From contig JARLHQ010000032.1 in the NCBI GenBank assembly GCA_031292175.1, positions 124,001 through 188,000 on the forward strand: 64,000 nt of DNA. The letters run 5' to 3'. Position 1 is the first letter of the stretch. Every line of letters begins with the position of its first letter. Below, piece by piece: positions 9,701 to 16,676 of the stretch. The notes beneath the pieces were generated by a model. The model worked only from the letters and a program-made list of their open reading frames with translations. It was not told the DNA's origin and searched no databases. Origin of the DNA: Humidesulfovibrio sp. (GTDB lineage Bacteria > Desulfobacterota > Desulfovibrionia > Desulfovibrionales > Desulfovibrionaceae). Both the position numbers and the translations under genes were made by a program.

Positions 9701-10086
9701 ATGTCATAGCGGTCCGGAGCCACGCGCGCCACGTGGATGCGCGGGCCTTTGAGACGGAATTCCTCGATGACGGGCGCTGCGTGGATGATTGAGGAAATGT
9801 TGAGATTGACGAACAGCTCGTCAAAGGCAAAAGCCTCGCCGCCGTTGCCGTCGCCAACCTTGAGGCCCTCGACCCGCACCGACATGGCGTAGGGATTGAT
9901 GTGGATCGCGCCCAGGGTCACCGGGCGGCGCAGTTGCTGGGCGAGGGTTTTGGTGAGGAACGAGCGGGCCAGGGGGGGGCCGGCGAAATAGCCGAACGCG
10001 CCGAAGAACACTGCCAGGACCAGAAAACCGAGGGCAAAAATGCGGAAGCGGCGGAGCCATTGTGGGGGAATACGTACTGCTTCCAT
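6757..10086 (-). CDS. AsmA-like DUF748 envelope protein
   Basis: 1109 residues. One N-terminal membrane helix (about 14-36) is followed by a very long beta-rich periplasmic region. NPYAMSVRVEGLKVGDG near the start and repeated strands of the kind FSVNNIKITDGRVDFDDRP match the AsmA/DUF748 superfamily, whose members are thought to bridge the envelope and handle lipids. Two Ala/Lys/Pro-rich linkers (about 345-375 and 660-700) divide the protein. The C-terminal 180 residues contain VDFAPGRALLAPDA, a segment reminiscent of OmpA-type C-terminal domains that occurs in long DUF748 proteins. It is a single gene, divergent from the flavin-binding gene at 10314. An open frame of 785 codons on the opposite strand is a codon-bias shadow. 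Confidence 0.85.
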   Translation of the reverse strand: MEAVRIPPQWLRRFRIFALGFLVLAVFFGAFGYFAGPPLARSFLTKTLAQQLRRPVTLGAIHINPYAMSVRVEGLKVGDGNGGEAFAFDELFVNLNISSIIHAAPVIEEFRLKGPRIHVARVAPDRYDISDLLDEWLKPDDKPTPKFSVNNIKITDGRVDFDDRPMGRRHTVTDINIALPFISNLAYQADKYTEPSFSAVINGAPLKLNGKSKPFAVVRESELKLDLNHFELTPYLAYLPFPLPFTVAGGQVDTDLSLVFRQPPKEVPTLDLAGRVTLSGLRLLEGKKPLLNLAKLDVPLAAVAPLSNRFQLGAIGIDGLEVFVRTQREGGLNWQALAKQLPGSAKAAPAKTNMTASKKDNAEKADKTAAKPEPPKPMHLAVAGLRLSKATLRWQDDSGRDAGPSATLASFEVKDIQVDVAGRHVRVGSVGLDGLNITATRLADGRIAGLQGPAAKPTAAPIASQTAKKPRQAAKTAPGWLVEIAKTAVANTGLRLEDKAVRPASTQTLDITKLTLDALSTASKTTATLDLAMLINKKGVLAVSGPVQLTPLVCKLKVDLRGFELLPLQPYFADKVNLTVTKGQINGGGELTLNAAPDGSLAGGWKGQLTLGDFHSVDKVNSADFLTWKSLHLGGMNVALKPFSVAIGEIALSDFYARLIVSPEGKLNILQLVKKNAAQAAAAPEGKPEGTPMDKTAPVPATQAAAAPATPVRIAKVTLQGGTVSFTDHFIKPNYSAKLGQIGGRITGLSSDPGSTADMDLRGAYEGAPLTITGKLNPLSATPALDIKTEVRGVELTPMSPYFGKYAGYALEKGKLSLYLSYKIADRKLSAENRVFLDQLTFGDKVASPDATKLPVTLAVALLKNRRGEIDINLPISGSLDDPQFSVGGIVVQVILNLLGKAVTAPFALLGSLFSGGEELSHVDFAPGRALLAPDAVKRLESLAKALDDRPALTLEVAGSVDPEKDREGLRQAWLEHEVKASKLALLVKLRKEAGSVNDVVVDPKEYPALLEQAYKREKFPKPRNFIGLTKSLPQAEMEKLMLANAPVGDEDLRALANRRATAVADWLRVNGKIPAERVFLLPPKPMKQSEGEGGKKDAALSRVDFSLK

Positions 10087-10313
10087 CCTGAACCCTGTTA
10101 TCCTTGCATGTTGCTGGGTTGCTACGTTCGGTACAACGCTGCGGCGTCTGACTGCGCAGTCTGAGTAAGTAAGATGGGCCGCTTTTTGTCAAGGGGAATC
10201 TGCCCGCGTGGAGTTTGTCGCGCGGGGCCGGGGGCGGGTAGGAAACGGCTTGATTTCTCGAGCCGGACATGGTGTTTTTCCCCATGCCGATTCCAACACG
10301 TTAAGGAGCAGCC
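10087..10313. promoter_or_regulatory. Divergent intergenic region with a perfect 12-bp palindrome
   Basis: The region separates the divergent DUF748 and flavin-binding genes. GACTGCGCAGTC at 10150-10161 is a perfect palindrome, with TC/GA flanking it one base further out on each side, which suits a dimeric repressor. No convincing sigma70 hexamers were identified. AAGGAG at 10303-10308 is the ribosome binding site of the downstream gene. Confidence 0.4.
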
Positions 10314-10802
10314 ATGCGCGACACAGCTGAAGGACACCGGCCCATGCGCCGCAAGGACCGCGAAATCACAGACCGCACGGAGATCAATGGCATCCTTGAC
10401 TCGGCCAAGGTGCTGCATCTGGCGCTGTCCGACGACAACATGCCGTTTTTGGTCCCCGTGTTCTATGCCTACGACGGCGCGGCGCTCTATTTCCATTCCG
10501 CCAAGGCGGGCACGAAAATCGAAATTTTGAAGCGCAACAACCGCGTTTGTTTTGAAGTCTCTGTCGACCACGGGATCATCGAAAACGACGTGGCCTGCGA
10601 CTTCGAAGCCCGGCACCGTACGGTCATCGGCTTCGGCACGGCGGAGTTCGTGGAAGATGAGGCGGAGAAGATCAAGGCGCTCAATATGATCGTCGGGCGC
10701 TTCACGGACAAGGCGTTCGATTACCCGCAGGCGAACCTCAAGGCCACGGCCGTGGTGCGCATCGCGATCGCCTCCATCAAGGGCAAGAAGCACGGGTTCT
10801 AG
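10314..10802 (+). CDS. Pyridoxamine 5'-phosphate oxidase-like FMN-binding protein (NimA type)
   Basis: 162 residues with the split-barrel flavin fold seen in the NimA/PNPOx-like family. MRRKDREITDRTEINGILDSAKVLHLALSD-like openings followed by PFLVPVFYAYDGAALYFHSA and CFEVSVDH are typical. Such proteins bind FMN and have been linked to nitroimidazole reduction or haem/F420-type cofactors, but the substrate here is unknown. The AAGGAG site at 10303 supports the ATG at 10314. It probably forms a single-gene unit, with 184 bases to the next gene. Confidence 0.85.
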   Translation: MRDTAEGHRPMRRKDREITDRTEINGILDSAKVLHLALSDDNMPFLVPVFYAYDGAALYFHSAKAGTKIEILKRNNRVCFEVSVDHGIIENDVACDFEARHRTVIGFGTAEFVEDEAEKIKALNMIVGRFTDKAFDYPQANLKATAVVRIAIASIKGKKHGF

Positions 10803-10986
10803 TCAGTTTTCCCTGAGGTCTCAGGGGCTGCGGGGCGCTTGTCGATGTTTTCGGCGGCGTTTCGCGGCCCCTTTTCTTTCGCGCTGGTATGCTTTCGGTA
10901 AGCAACGGCCTTTTCTGTCCGTTCTTGCGCTTTTTCCCGCAGGCGCGCAAAGCTGTGGGGAAACCACCAACGAGTGAGGTGCCCAC

Positions 10987-11652
10987 ATGAACGTCATCGC
11001 CATCAATGGCAGCTCGCGCAAGAAATGGAACACCGCGACCCTGCTGAAGCACGCCTTGGAGGGCGCGGCCACGGAAGGGGCCGCGACCGAGCTTGTGCAC
11101 CTGTACGACCTGGACTTCAAGGGCTGCACCAGCTGCTTCTCCTGCAAGAAGATCGGTGGCAAGAGCTATGGGCGTTGCGCCATGAAGGACGAGTTGACGC
11201 CCGTGCTCGCGCGCATCGCCGCGGCGGACGCCCTGGTCCTCGGCTCGCCCATTTATTTCCACACCGAATCGGGCGCGATGCGTTCGTTCCTGGAGCGGCT
11301 CCTGTTCCCGTATGTCACCTACACGCCGGACTACAAGGCCATCTTCCCCAGAACCATGCCCACGGCCTTCGTCTACACCATGAACGTCTCCGAGGAGATG
11401 AAGCCCGCGGAGACCGTGGCCTATACCCAATCCGTGCTGCAGCGCGTGTTCGGCGGCTGCGAGCTGCTCTTGAGCACCGACACCCTGCAGTTTGACGACT
11501 ATTCCAAGTACCTGTCCACCTGTTGGGACGCGGCGGCCAAGGCCAAGCGCTGGGCCGAGGTCTTCCCGCAGGACTGCGCGCGGGCGCGGGAACTGGGCGC
11601 GCGGCTGGCGCAACAGGCCGGGGGCGAGGCCCGCCGCGCCAGTCCAATTTAG
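10987..11652 (+). CDS. NADPH-dependent FMN reductase / flavodoxin-family iron-sulfur flavoprotein-like protein
   Basis: 221 residues. INGSSRKKWNTATLLKHAL at the N-terminus is the phosphate-binding loop of the NADPH-dependent FMN reductase family. CTSCFSCKKIGGKSYGRC (about 39-56) has the C-x2-C-x9-C spacing found between strands 2 and 3 in iron-sulfur flavoproteins, and ADALVLGSPIYF is the family's second FMN contact. Such proteins shuttle electrons or reduce quinones and metals in anaerobes. GAGGT lies six bases before the ATG. It converges with the small gene at 11701. Confidence 0.85.
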   Translation: MNVIAINGSSRKKWNTATLLKHALEGAATEGAATELVHLYDLDFKGCTSCFSCKKIGGKSYGRCAMKDELTPVLARIAAADALVLGSPIYFHTESGAMRSFLERLLFPYVTYTPDYKAIFPRTMPTAFVYTMNVSEEMKPAETVAYTQSVLQRVFGGCELLLSTDTLQFDDYSKYLSTCWDAAAKAKRWAEVFPQDCARARELGARLAQQAGGEARRASPI

Positions 11653-11700
11653 CCTAGTTTGTCTGGCGTCCTTGGGCGCGGCGGGTCTTCCCCAGGGCCC

Positions 11701-11925
11701 TTACCTCGGGCCGCCGCCTGGGATCTGGCCCGCCCCGTCGCGCTGACCGTCACGCTGGCCGTTGCGTTGGCCATCGCTCTGGCCGTTGCACTGACCGTCA
11801 CGCTGGCCAGCGCGCTGGCGGTTCTGCTGTCCGCCTTGGCCATTTTGCTTCCCCTGTCCGCAGGGTCCGTTTCCCTTGCCTCGTCTGCCCTGGCCATTCG
11901 GCCCGGTGCCATCCTGATTCGGCAT
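11701..11925 (-). CDS. Small Gly/Gln/Arg-rich protein of the DUF5320-like type
   Basis: 74 residues opening with MPNQDGTGPNGQG, the same start pattern as the protein at 15220 (MPGMNGTGPKGEG), followed by low-complexity DGQ/NGQ repeats that make the DNA quasi-repetitive (11740-11850). Proteins with this opening accompany NifX-like and MinD/Mrp genes in anaerobes. The start is well supported: AAGGAGG lies just upstream at about 11930-11936. A sigma54 promoter and an activator palindrome sit upstream on the same strand, so it should be co-regulated with the plus-strand cluster. The long minus-strand frame that extends through the activator gene is a shadow; only this 3' part is real. Function unknown. 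Confidence 0.75.
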   Translation of the reverse strand: MPNQDGTGPNGQGRRGKGNGPCGQGKQNGQGGQQNRQRAGQRDGQCNGQSDGQRNGQRDGQRDGAGQIPGGGPR

Positions 11926-11965
11926 GATGCCTCCTTCACCGCGCAAGCGGCTTTGGCCGTCCCGG

Positions 11966-11981
11966 AGCATGCGCCGTGCCG
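11966..11981 (-). promoter_or_regulatory. Sigma54 (-24/-12) promoter for the small DUF5320-like gene
   Basis: Read on the minus strand the site is CGGCACG-N4-ATGC, matching TGGCACG-N4-TTGC with both invariant GG and GC elements at the right distance. Transcription would start near 11956, about 30 bases before the ATG at 11925. The activator palindrome centred at 12053 is 73 bases upstream. Confidence 0.7.
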
Positions 11982-12009
11982 CGGGACGATCGCCTGAAGT
12001 TCGGCACGG

Positions 12010-12037
12010 TTGACAGCGCCGCTGGAAAGCGTAGGAC
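12010..12037 (+). promoter_or_regulatory. Possible sigma70 promoter of the activator gene
   Basis: TTGACA at 12010-12015, then 16 bases, then TAGGAC, a weak -10. The predicted start lies inside the palindrome at 12043-12063, so activator bound there could repress its own gene (inference). Confidence 0.35.
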
Positions 12038-12042
12038 TCGGA

Positions 12043-12063
12043 TTGGGCGCAAAATTCGCCCAA
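12043..12063. promoter_or_regulatory. Activator binding palindrome (UAS 1)
   Basis: TTGGGCG-N7-CGCCCAA, a perfect inverted repeat with CAAAATT in the middle. The same 21-base element, 17 of 21 positions identical, occurs at 13686-13706. It lies between the divergent activator and small gene, 73 bases from the GG of the minus-strand sigma54 promoter. Confidence 0.75.
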
Positions 12064-12115
12064 TGCTGGTCTGTGGACGTGTTTCGAGCCCACGGCATTC
12101 GGAAAGGAGACGGGC

Positions 12116-13444
12116 ATGAGCTTCCTGCGCGACATTTCCTGTGAACACATCATGGACAGCCTGGCCGATGGCGTGTTCACCGTGGACCTGGACTGGAACA
12201 TCACCTTTTTCAACCGCGCCGCCAGCGCCATCACCAAGGTGCCGCGCGGCGAGGCCCTGGGCCGCAAGTGCTGGGAGGTGTTCCGCTCCAGCATCTGCGA
12301 TGGCTCCTGCGCGCTCAAGGCCGCCCTCGCGGCCGGGGAGAGCCGCAGCAACCGCTCACTGTTCTTTGTCCGGCCGGACGGGGCCAAGGTGCCCATTAGC
12401 ATCAGCGCCGCGCCCCTGCGCGACCGGCGCGGCCACGTGGTGGGCGGGGTGGAGACCTTCCGCGACCTCTCGGCCCTGACCCTCATGCAGAAGAAGCTCG
12501 ACGGGCTGTACAGCGTGGAGGACATCGTTAGCAAAAGCCCGGCCTTCCAGCGCACCCTGGGCATCCTGCCGCAGATCGCGGCCAGCGGGTCGACCGTGCT
12601 TGTGCTGGGCGAGAGCGGCACCGGCAAGGAACTTGTGGCCCGGGCCATCCACAACTTAAGCCCGCGCGGCGGCAAACCCTTCGTGGCCGTGAATTGCGGG
12701 GCCCTGCCGGAAAACCTGCTGGAGAGCGAGCTCTTCGGCCACAAGGCCGGGGCCTTCACGGACGCGAAAAAGGACAAGCCTGGGCGCTTCCAGACCGCGG
12801 ACGGGGGCACGCTCTTCCTGGACGAGATCGGCGACATGCCACTGACCTTGCAGGTGAAGATCCTGCGCGCCTTGCAGGAGAAGGTCATTGAGCCCCTGGG
12901 CGCGGTCTCCGGCGTGCCGGTGAACGTGCGGGTCATCGCCGCCACCAACCGCGACCTGGAGGACATGGTGGCGAGGCAGACCTTCCGCAGCGATCTCTAC
13001 TACCGCCTGAACGTGGTGCGGCTGGCCCTGCCGCCCCTGCGCCAGCGGCCGGAGGACATCCCGCTTCTGGCCCAGCACTTCGTGGCCCGGCAGAACGCCC
13101 TCACTGGCAAGGACATCCAGGGCCTCGCGCCGGAGGTGCTCCAGCTGCTCATGCGCCATCCCTTCCCCGGCAACGTGCGCGAGCTGGAGAATATCATCGA
13201 GTACGCCTTCATCCTGTGTCCCGGCGGGCTCATCAGGCCGGAGCATCTGCCCGAGAACCTGGCCCCCGGCCTGGACGCGGCCCAGCCCCGGCCGCTGTGC
13301 GGCACCTTGGCCGAGATCAAGCGGCGCGCCGTGGCCGAGGCCTTGGCCCGCAACAATGGCCGGACCATGGCCGCCTGCCGGGAACTCGGCGTGGCCAAGG
13401 ACACCTTGCGCCGCATTCTGGGCAAGGGCCGCCAGGACCAGTAA
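12116..13444 (+). CDS. Sigma54-dependent activator with Cys-bearing PAS domain (ORP-cluster regulator type)
   Basis: 442 residues. A PAS domain (about 8-110) includes [16 protein letters not shown], with three Cys that could sense redox state or metal. The AAA+ domain follows with GESGTGKE (Walker A, about 170), FLDEIGD (Walker B), and a C-terminal Fis-type helix-turn-helix ([24 protein letters not shown]). The sigma54-contacting loop reads GAFTDA rather than the usual GAFTGA. It stands between the genes it is expected to control, as the activator DVU2106 does in the orp cluster of Desulfovibrio vulgaris. AAGGAG precedes the ATG. The matched palindromes at 12043 and 13686 are its probable binding sites. 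Confidence 0.93.
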   Translation: MSFLRDISCEHIMDSLADGVFTVDLDWNITFFNRAASAITKVPRGEALGRKCWEVFRSSICDGSCALKAALAAGESRSNRSLFFVRPDGAKVPISISAAPLRDRRGHVVGGVETFRDLSALTLMQKKLDGLYSVEDIVSKSPAFQRTLGILPQIAASGSTVLVLGESGTGKELVARAIHNLSPRGGKPFVAVNCGALPENLLESELFGHKAGAFTDAKKDKPGRFQTADGGTLFLDEIGDMPLTLQVKILRALQEKVIEPLGAVSGVPVNVRVIAATNRDLEDMVARQTFRSDLYYRLNVVRLALPPLRQRPEDIPLLAQHFVARQNALTGKDIQGLAPEVLQLLMRHPFPGNVRELENIIEYAFILCPGGLIRPEHLPENLAPGLDAAQPRPLCGTLAEIKRRAVAEALARNNGRTMAACRELGVAKDTLRRILGKGRQDQ

Positions 13445-13548
13445 GGCCCGCTGTGAAGCGGCAAGACGTCGTCCCCTGTGCTTCCGCTTCAGCTCGTGGG
13501 TGTTTTTCCCTGTAACGCCATGTGGTTTTAATACGCGTTGGATTCATG

Positions 13549-13582
13549 GAGCCAGTGGGGCGACTCGCTGGCTCTTTTGTTT
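13549..13582 (+). terminator. Rho-independent terminator after the activator gene
   Basis: GAGCCAG (13549-13555) pairs with CTGGCTC (13568-13574), followed directly by TTTTGTTT. It lies about 105 bases after the activator stop and before UAS 2, so it insulates the activator from the downstream operon. Confidence 0.65.
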
Positions 13583-13685
13583 GCGTTCGGATTGCGGCGG
13601 CGCTGGTTCTCCAGCGCCAGGCGTTGGCCGACCCTCTGCCATCTGCGTCGTCCTGCCTCCTTCTCCTGTTTGCGTCGGCCAGGGT

Positions 13686-13706
13686 TCGGGCGCAAAACGC
13701 GCCCAC
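13686..13706. promoter_or_regulatory. Activator binding palindrome (UAS 2)
   Basis: TCGGGCG-N7-CGCCCAC, with GGGCGC and GCGCCC as perfect arms, matching UAS 1 at 17 of 21 positions. Its centre (13696) is 72 bases before the GG of the sigma54 promoter at 13767, almost the same geometry as UAS 1. Confidence 0.75.
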
Positions 13707-13766
13707 CACCTCTCGTGTCCTTGAGCTACAAAGCGCAACCGTCAGTAATTGTGCTGTTTTCCGTTG

Positions 13767-13782
13767 TGGCACGTTTCCTGCC
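13767..13782 (+). promoter_or_regulatory. Sigma54 (-24/-12) promoter of the ORP-type operon
   Basis: TGGCACG-N4-CTGCC matches the consensus TGGCACG-N4-TTGC at all but one core position. Transcription would start near 13793, giving a leader of about 50 bases before the ATG at 13843. Confidence 0.85.
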
Positions 13783-13842
13783 AAGCCAGGGCAGGGTGCG
13801 TTTGTGCGCGTCCTGCGGCAAACACTGGAGGAAATAGAGACG

Positions 13843-14286
13843 ATGCTCATTTGCCTGGCCTGCTACGGCGACCGCCTGGCGACGCTGATGGAGAGCGCGA
13901 CGGAGCTGCGCTTCTATCGCGTGGAGCAGCACGTCCCGGTCCTTAACAGCACCACCCCCGCTCCAGGCACTGGTGAGTTCGCCATGATCGACCTGCTCAC
14001 GGACATGGGCATCAACGTCTTCATCTGCGGCGGGCTGAGCGGCTGCGCCCTGGCGGCCCTGCGACAGTCCGGGGTGCCTGTGGTGGCCTGGATCGGCGGC
14101 ACGGCGGAAGAGGTGGCCACGGCCTGGGCCACTGGCGGCGTGGAGGCCGTGAACCGGCTGCGCCTGCCGGGCTGCGCCCTGAGGGGCTGCGGCCGCGTCC
14201 GCGCCTGCCGGGGCCACCGCTGTTCCCAGACGCGGGCAACGCTGCGCACACCAATGCAAAAAGCGAAAGTGGAGAAATTCTCATGA
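13843..14286 (+). CDS. NifX/NafY-like (dinitrogenase iron-molybdenum cofactor family) protein
   Basis: 147 residues. The central part (DLLTDMGINVFICGGLSGCALAALRQSGVPVVAWIGGTAEEVATAW) is the NifX/ORP-like fold that binds metal-sulfur clusters. An N-terminal CLACYG and a C-terminal Cys-rich tail (CALRGCGRVRACRGHRC) add possible ligands. The frame is open much further upstream, but the start at 13843 is chosen because TGGAGG lies 11 bases before it and the sigma54 promoter lies inside the longer frame. It overlaps the Mrp gene by four bases. It is the first gene of the ORP-type operon; its exact partner is unknown. Confidence 0.8.
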   Translation: MLICLACYGDRLATLMESATELRFYRVEQHVPVLNSTTPAPGTGEFAMIDLLTDMGINVFICGGLSGCALAALRQSGVPVVAWIGGTAEEVATAWATGGVEAVNRLRLPGCALRGCGRVRACRGHRCSQTRATLRTPMQKAKVEKFS

Positions 14287-15149
14287 CTGGATCGACAGAT
14301 TTCGGCCGCGACCCTGAGGCCCAGAAACAGGCGGAAGCCGCGCTTTTGAATAGCCGCATGGCGCGGATCAAGCAAAAGATCGTGGTGCTCTCCGGCAAGG
14401 GCGGGGTGGGCAAGAGCACGGTGTCGGCCAACTTGGCCGTGGCCCTGTCGCTGGCCGGAAACAGGGTCGGGCTCATGGACGTGGATGTCCACGGGCCGAG
14501 CATTCCCCGCCTGCTGCACCTCACCGACAAGACAACGGACATGAACGAAGGCGCAATGCTCCCCGTGCCCTGGAGCGATACGCTCAAGGTCATGTCTCTG
14601 GGCTTTCTCCTGCACGACAAGTACGCCGCCACAATTTGGCGGGGCCCGGTCAAAGCCGGAATCATCCGTCAGTTCCTTCAGGATGTCGAGTGGGGCGATC
14701 TGGACTATCTGGTGGTGGATTGCCCCCCCGGCACGGGCGATGAACCTTTGTCTGTGCTGCAGCTCATCGGCGCGGACGCAGGCGCGGTCATAGTCACCTC
14801 GCCCCAGGCCGTGGCCATAGACGACGTGCGCCGCTCCGTGGGATTCTGCACGACCCTGGGCAACCCCGTGCTCGGACTCGTGGAGAACATGAGCGGGTTC
14901 ACCTGCCCGACATGCAGCACCGTGAGCGATGTGTTTGGGAGCGGCGGCGGCGAGACCCTTGCGGCAGAGATGAACATCCCGTTCCTGGGCCGCATCCCCT
15001 TGGCCCAGGAGATCATGACCTCGGGCGAGGCAGGCAGCACCATCGCCGATTTGCCCCAGGACCATCCCGTGGCGCTGGCCTTCGCGCACATCGTGGAGGG
15101 TGTCCGTCTTTACTCGGGGGGGCTGGCCCTGCAAAGCGGCAAGCAATAG
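14283..15149 (+). CDS. Mrp/NBP35-family P-loop ATPase
   Basis: 288 residues. The deviant Walker A LSGKGGVGKS (about 37-45), DVDVHGPSIPRLL, the switch motif DCPPGTGDEPLS and a C-x2-C pair (FTCPTCS) are the hallmarks of Mrp/ApbC/NBP35 iron-sulfur carriers. The C-x2-C pair would bridge a 4Fe-4S cluster between two monomers. In D. vulgaris an Mrp-type protein (DVU2109) belongs to the ORP complex, and this gene holds the same position next to NifX-like genes and a sigma54 activator. The start overlaps the preceding stop (ATGA), with GTGGAGA upstream. Confidence 0.92.
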   Translation: MTGSTDFGRDPEAQKQAEAALLNSRMARIKQKIVVLSGKGGVGKSTVSANLAVALSLAGNRVGLMDVDVHGPSIPRLLHLTDKTTDMNEGAMLPVPWSDTLKVMSLGFLLHDKYAATIWRGPVKAGIIRQFLQDVEWGDLDYLVVDCPPGTGDEPLSVLQLIGADAGAVIVTSPQAVAIDDVRRSVGFCTTLGNPVLGLVENMSGFTCPTCSTVSDVFGSGGGETLAAEMNIPFLGRIPLAQEIMTSGEAGSTIADLPQDHPVALAFAHIVEGVRLYSGGLALQSGKQ

Positions 15150-15219
15150 CCCCCGGCAGCAGCCATAATTCGCTGAAAACAAAAGCATACAACAACCATC
15201 TCACGCAAGGAGCATAATC

Positions 15220-15798
15220 ATGCCAGGCATGAATGGAACAGGACCAAAGGGTGAAGGCCCGTTGACCGGCGGAGGCTTCGGACGTTGCGCCCAGGGCAAT
15301 GGAACCGGAGCAGGCGGTGGACGCGGAATGGGCGGCGGTGGCCGCAGGATGGGTGCTGGCGCACAGGCCCAAACGGCAGCGGGCGCGACAGCGCAGCCGC
15401 AGCAATCAGGAGCTGTCATGAACGCAGGCATCATCGCCGTGACCAGTGAAGGTCCGGGAATGGAGAGCATGGTCGATTCACGCTTCGGCCGTGCCGCCGG
15501 GTTCGTGGTGGTTGACCTGGCGACGGAGCAGACCAGCTACGTGGACAACGGCGGCTCCCAGTCCATGGCCCAGGGCGCGGGCATCCAGGCGGCGGAGAAC
15601 GTCGCCAGGGCGGGCGCGGGCGTTGTCCTCAGCGGCTTCGTGGGGCCAAAGGCCTTCCAGGCGCTTTCCGCCGCAGGCATCCAGGTGGTCCAGAACGTGG
15701 AGAACATGACCGTGGGCCAGGCCGTTGACAAGTACAAGCGTGGCGAACTCAGCACCTCCGATGCTCCCAACGCCCCGGCGGGCGGAAACAAGGGCTAG
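15220..15798 (+). CDS. ORP-like protein: DUF5320-type Gly-rich N-terminus fused to a NifX domain
   Basis: 192 residues in two parts. Residues 1-65 are Gly/Met/Arg-rich with the MPGMNGTGPKGEGPLTGG opening; residues about 67-180 are a NifX/ORP fold (MNAGIIAVTSEGPG, VDSRFGRAAGFVVVDL, GAGVVLSGFVGPKAFQAL, GIQVVQNV). The free-standing D. vulgaris ORP, which binds a mixed molybdenum-copper sulfide cluster, is only the second part. Here the linker domain also exists separately at 11701-11925. AAGGAG precedes the ATG, and an internal ATG at 15418 marks where a free NifX domain would begin. It lies 70 bases after the Mrp gene and five before the next gene. Confidence 0.85.
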   Translation: MPGMNGTGPKGEGPLTGGGFGRCAQGNGTGAGGGRGMGGGGRRMGAGAQAQTAAGATAQPQQSGAVMNAGIIAVTSEGPGMESMVDSRFGRAAGFVVVDLATEQTSYVDNGGSQSMAQGAGIQAAENVARAGAGVVLSGFVGPKAFQALSAAGIQVVQNVENMTVGQAVDKYKRGELSTSDAPNAPAGGNKG

Positions 15799-15803
15799 CG
15801 CGC

Positions 15804-16676
15804 ATGATCTACGCCATCGCCAGCGGCAAGGGCGGCACGGGCAAGACCACGGTGACGGCCTCACTCGCCGCCGTGTGGGATGGCCCGCTCACCGCCGTGG
15901 ACCTGGATGTGGAGGAGCCGAACCTGCACCTGTTCCTCGCCCCGGAGATCACTGCCGAGGAGCCCGCGTTCCTGGAGGTGCCGGTGCTCGACGCCGCGCG
16001 CTGCATCCTGTGCGGCGAGTGCGCGGCCTTCTGCCAGTACAAGGCGCTTTCGCTCATGGGCAAGACCCTGCTCGTGTTCCCGGAGATGTGCCACGGCTGC
16101 GGCGGTTGCATAGCCCTGTGCCAGGAGGGGGCGCTTTCCCCCGGAGGCCGCGAACTGGGGCATATTCTGGAGGGCTCGGCGGGCGCTGCGCGTTTCCTCA
16201 TGGGCCGCCTGCGCGTGGGCGAGGCCATGAGCCCGCCGCTTATGCGCCAGGTCAAGGCGCGGCTGCGGCGCGACGCGGCGGGCGACGTGCTTATCGACTC
16301 GCCTCCCGGTGTGAGCTGCCCGGCAGTAAACGCGGTCATGGACGCGGACGTCATTGTCCTCGTCACTGAGCCGACCCCTTTCGGCCTGCACGACTTCCGC
16401 CTGGCCGTGGAGGCCTTCCGGCCCCTGGGCAAGCCGCTCGGCGCGGTGATCAACCGCGCGGGCATCGGCGACGGCCGTGTGCAGGACTTTTGCCGTGAGG
16501 CGGGCGTGCCTGTCTGGGCGGAATTGCCTTTCAGCCGCGCCGTTGCCGAGGCCTATTCGCGCGGCGAGGTGGCGGCCCGCGCCGTGCCCGAGATGCGCGG
16601 CATGTTTCTGGCGCTCATGGCGCGCATGCGTGGCGCGGCCGCAGCCTCCAACCCGGAGGAGGCAGATCATGCGTGA
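15804..16676 (+). CDS. MinD-type ATPase with inserted 2[4Fe-4S] ferredoxin domain (first copy)
   Basis: 290 residues. SGKGGTGKTT (about 7-16) is the Walker A. Two ferredoxin motifs, CILCGECAAFC (about 70-80) and CHGCGGCIALC (about 97-107), are inserted into the P-loop fold, followed by DSPPGVSCP (switch II) and VTEPTPFGLHD. Tandem ATPases of this kind (DVU2103/DVU2104 type) belong to the ORP system of sulfate reducers. They probably couple ATP hydrolysis to cluster assembly or transfer. It overlaps the next ATPase by eight bases, so the pair is likely to be made in equal amounts and to dimerise. Confidence 0.92.
   Translation: MIYAIASGKGGTGKTTVTASLAAVWDGPLTAVDLDVEEPNLHLFLAPEITAEEPAFLEVPVLDAARCILCGECAAFCQYKALSLMGKTLLVFPEMCHGCGGCIALCQEGALSPGGRELGHILEGSAGAARFLMGRLRVGEAMSPPLMRQVKARLRRDAAGDVLIDSPPGVSCPAVNAVMDADVIVLVTEPTPFGLHDFRLAVEAFRPLGKPLGAVINRAGIGDGRVQDFCREAGVPVWAELPFSRAVAEAYSRGEVAARAVPEMRGMFLALMARMRGAAAASNPEEADHA

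Noticed and set aside
11740-11900. CRISPR-like or satellite repeat
   Set aside because: The quasi-repeats follow from DGQ/NGQ codons in a small Gly/Gln-rich gene; unit length is irregular and there are no spacers.
11926-12966. Long minus-strand extension upstream of the small DUF5320-like gene
   Set aside because: It runs antisense to the sigma54 activator; the real start is the ATG at 11925 with its own ribosome site and sigma54 promoter.
13522-13842. Upstream extension of the first NifX-like gene
   Set aside because: The extra codons contain UAS 2 and the sigma54 promoter and show no protein conservation pattern.
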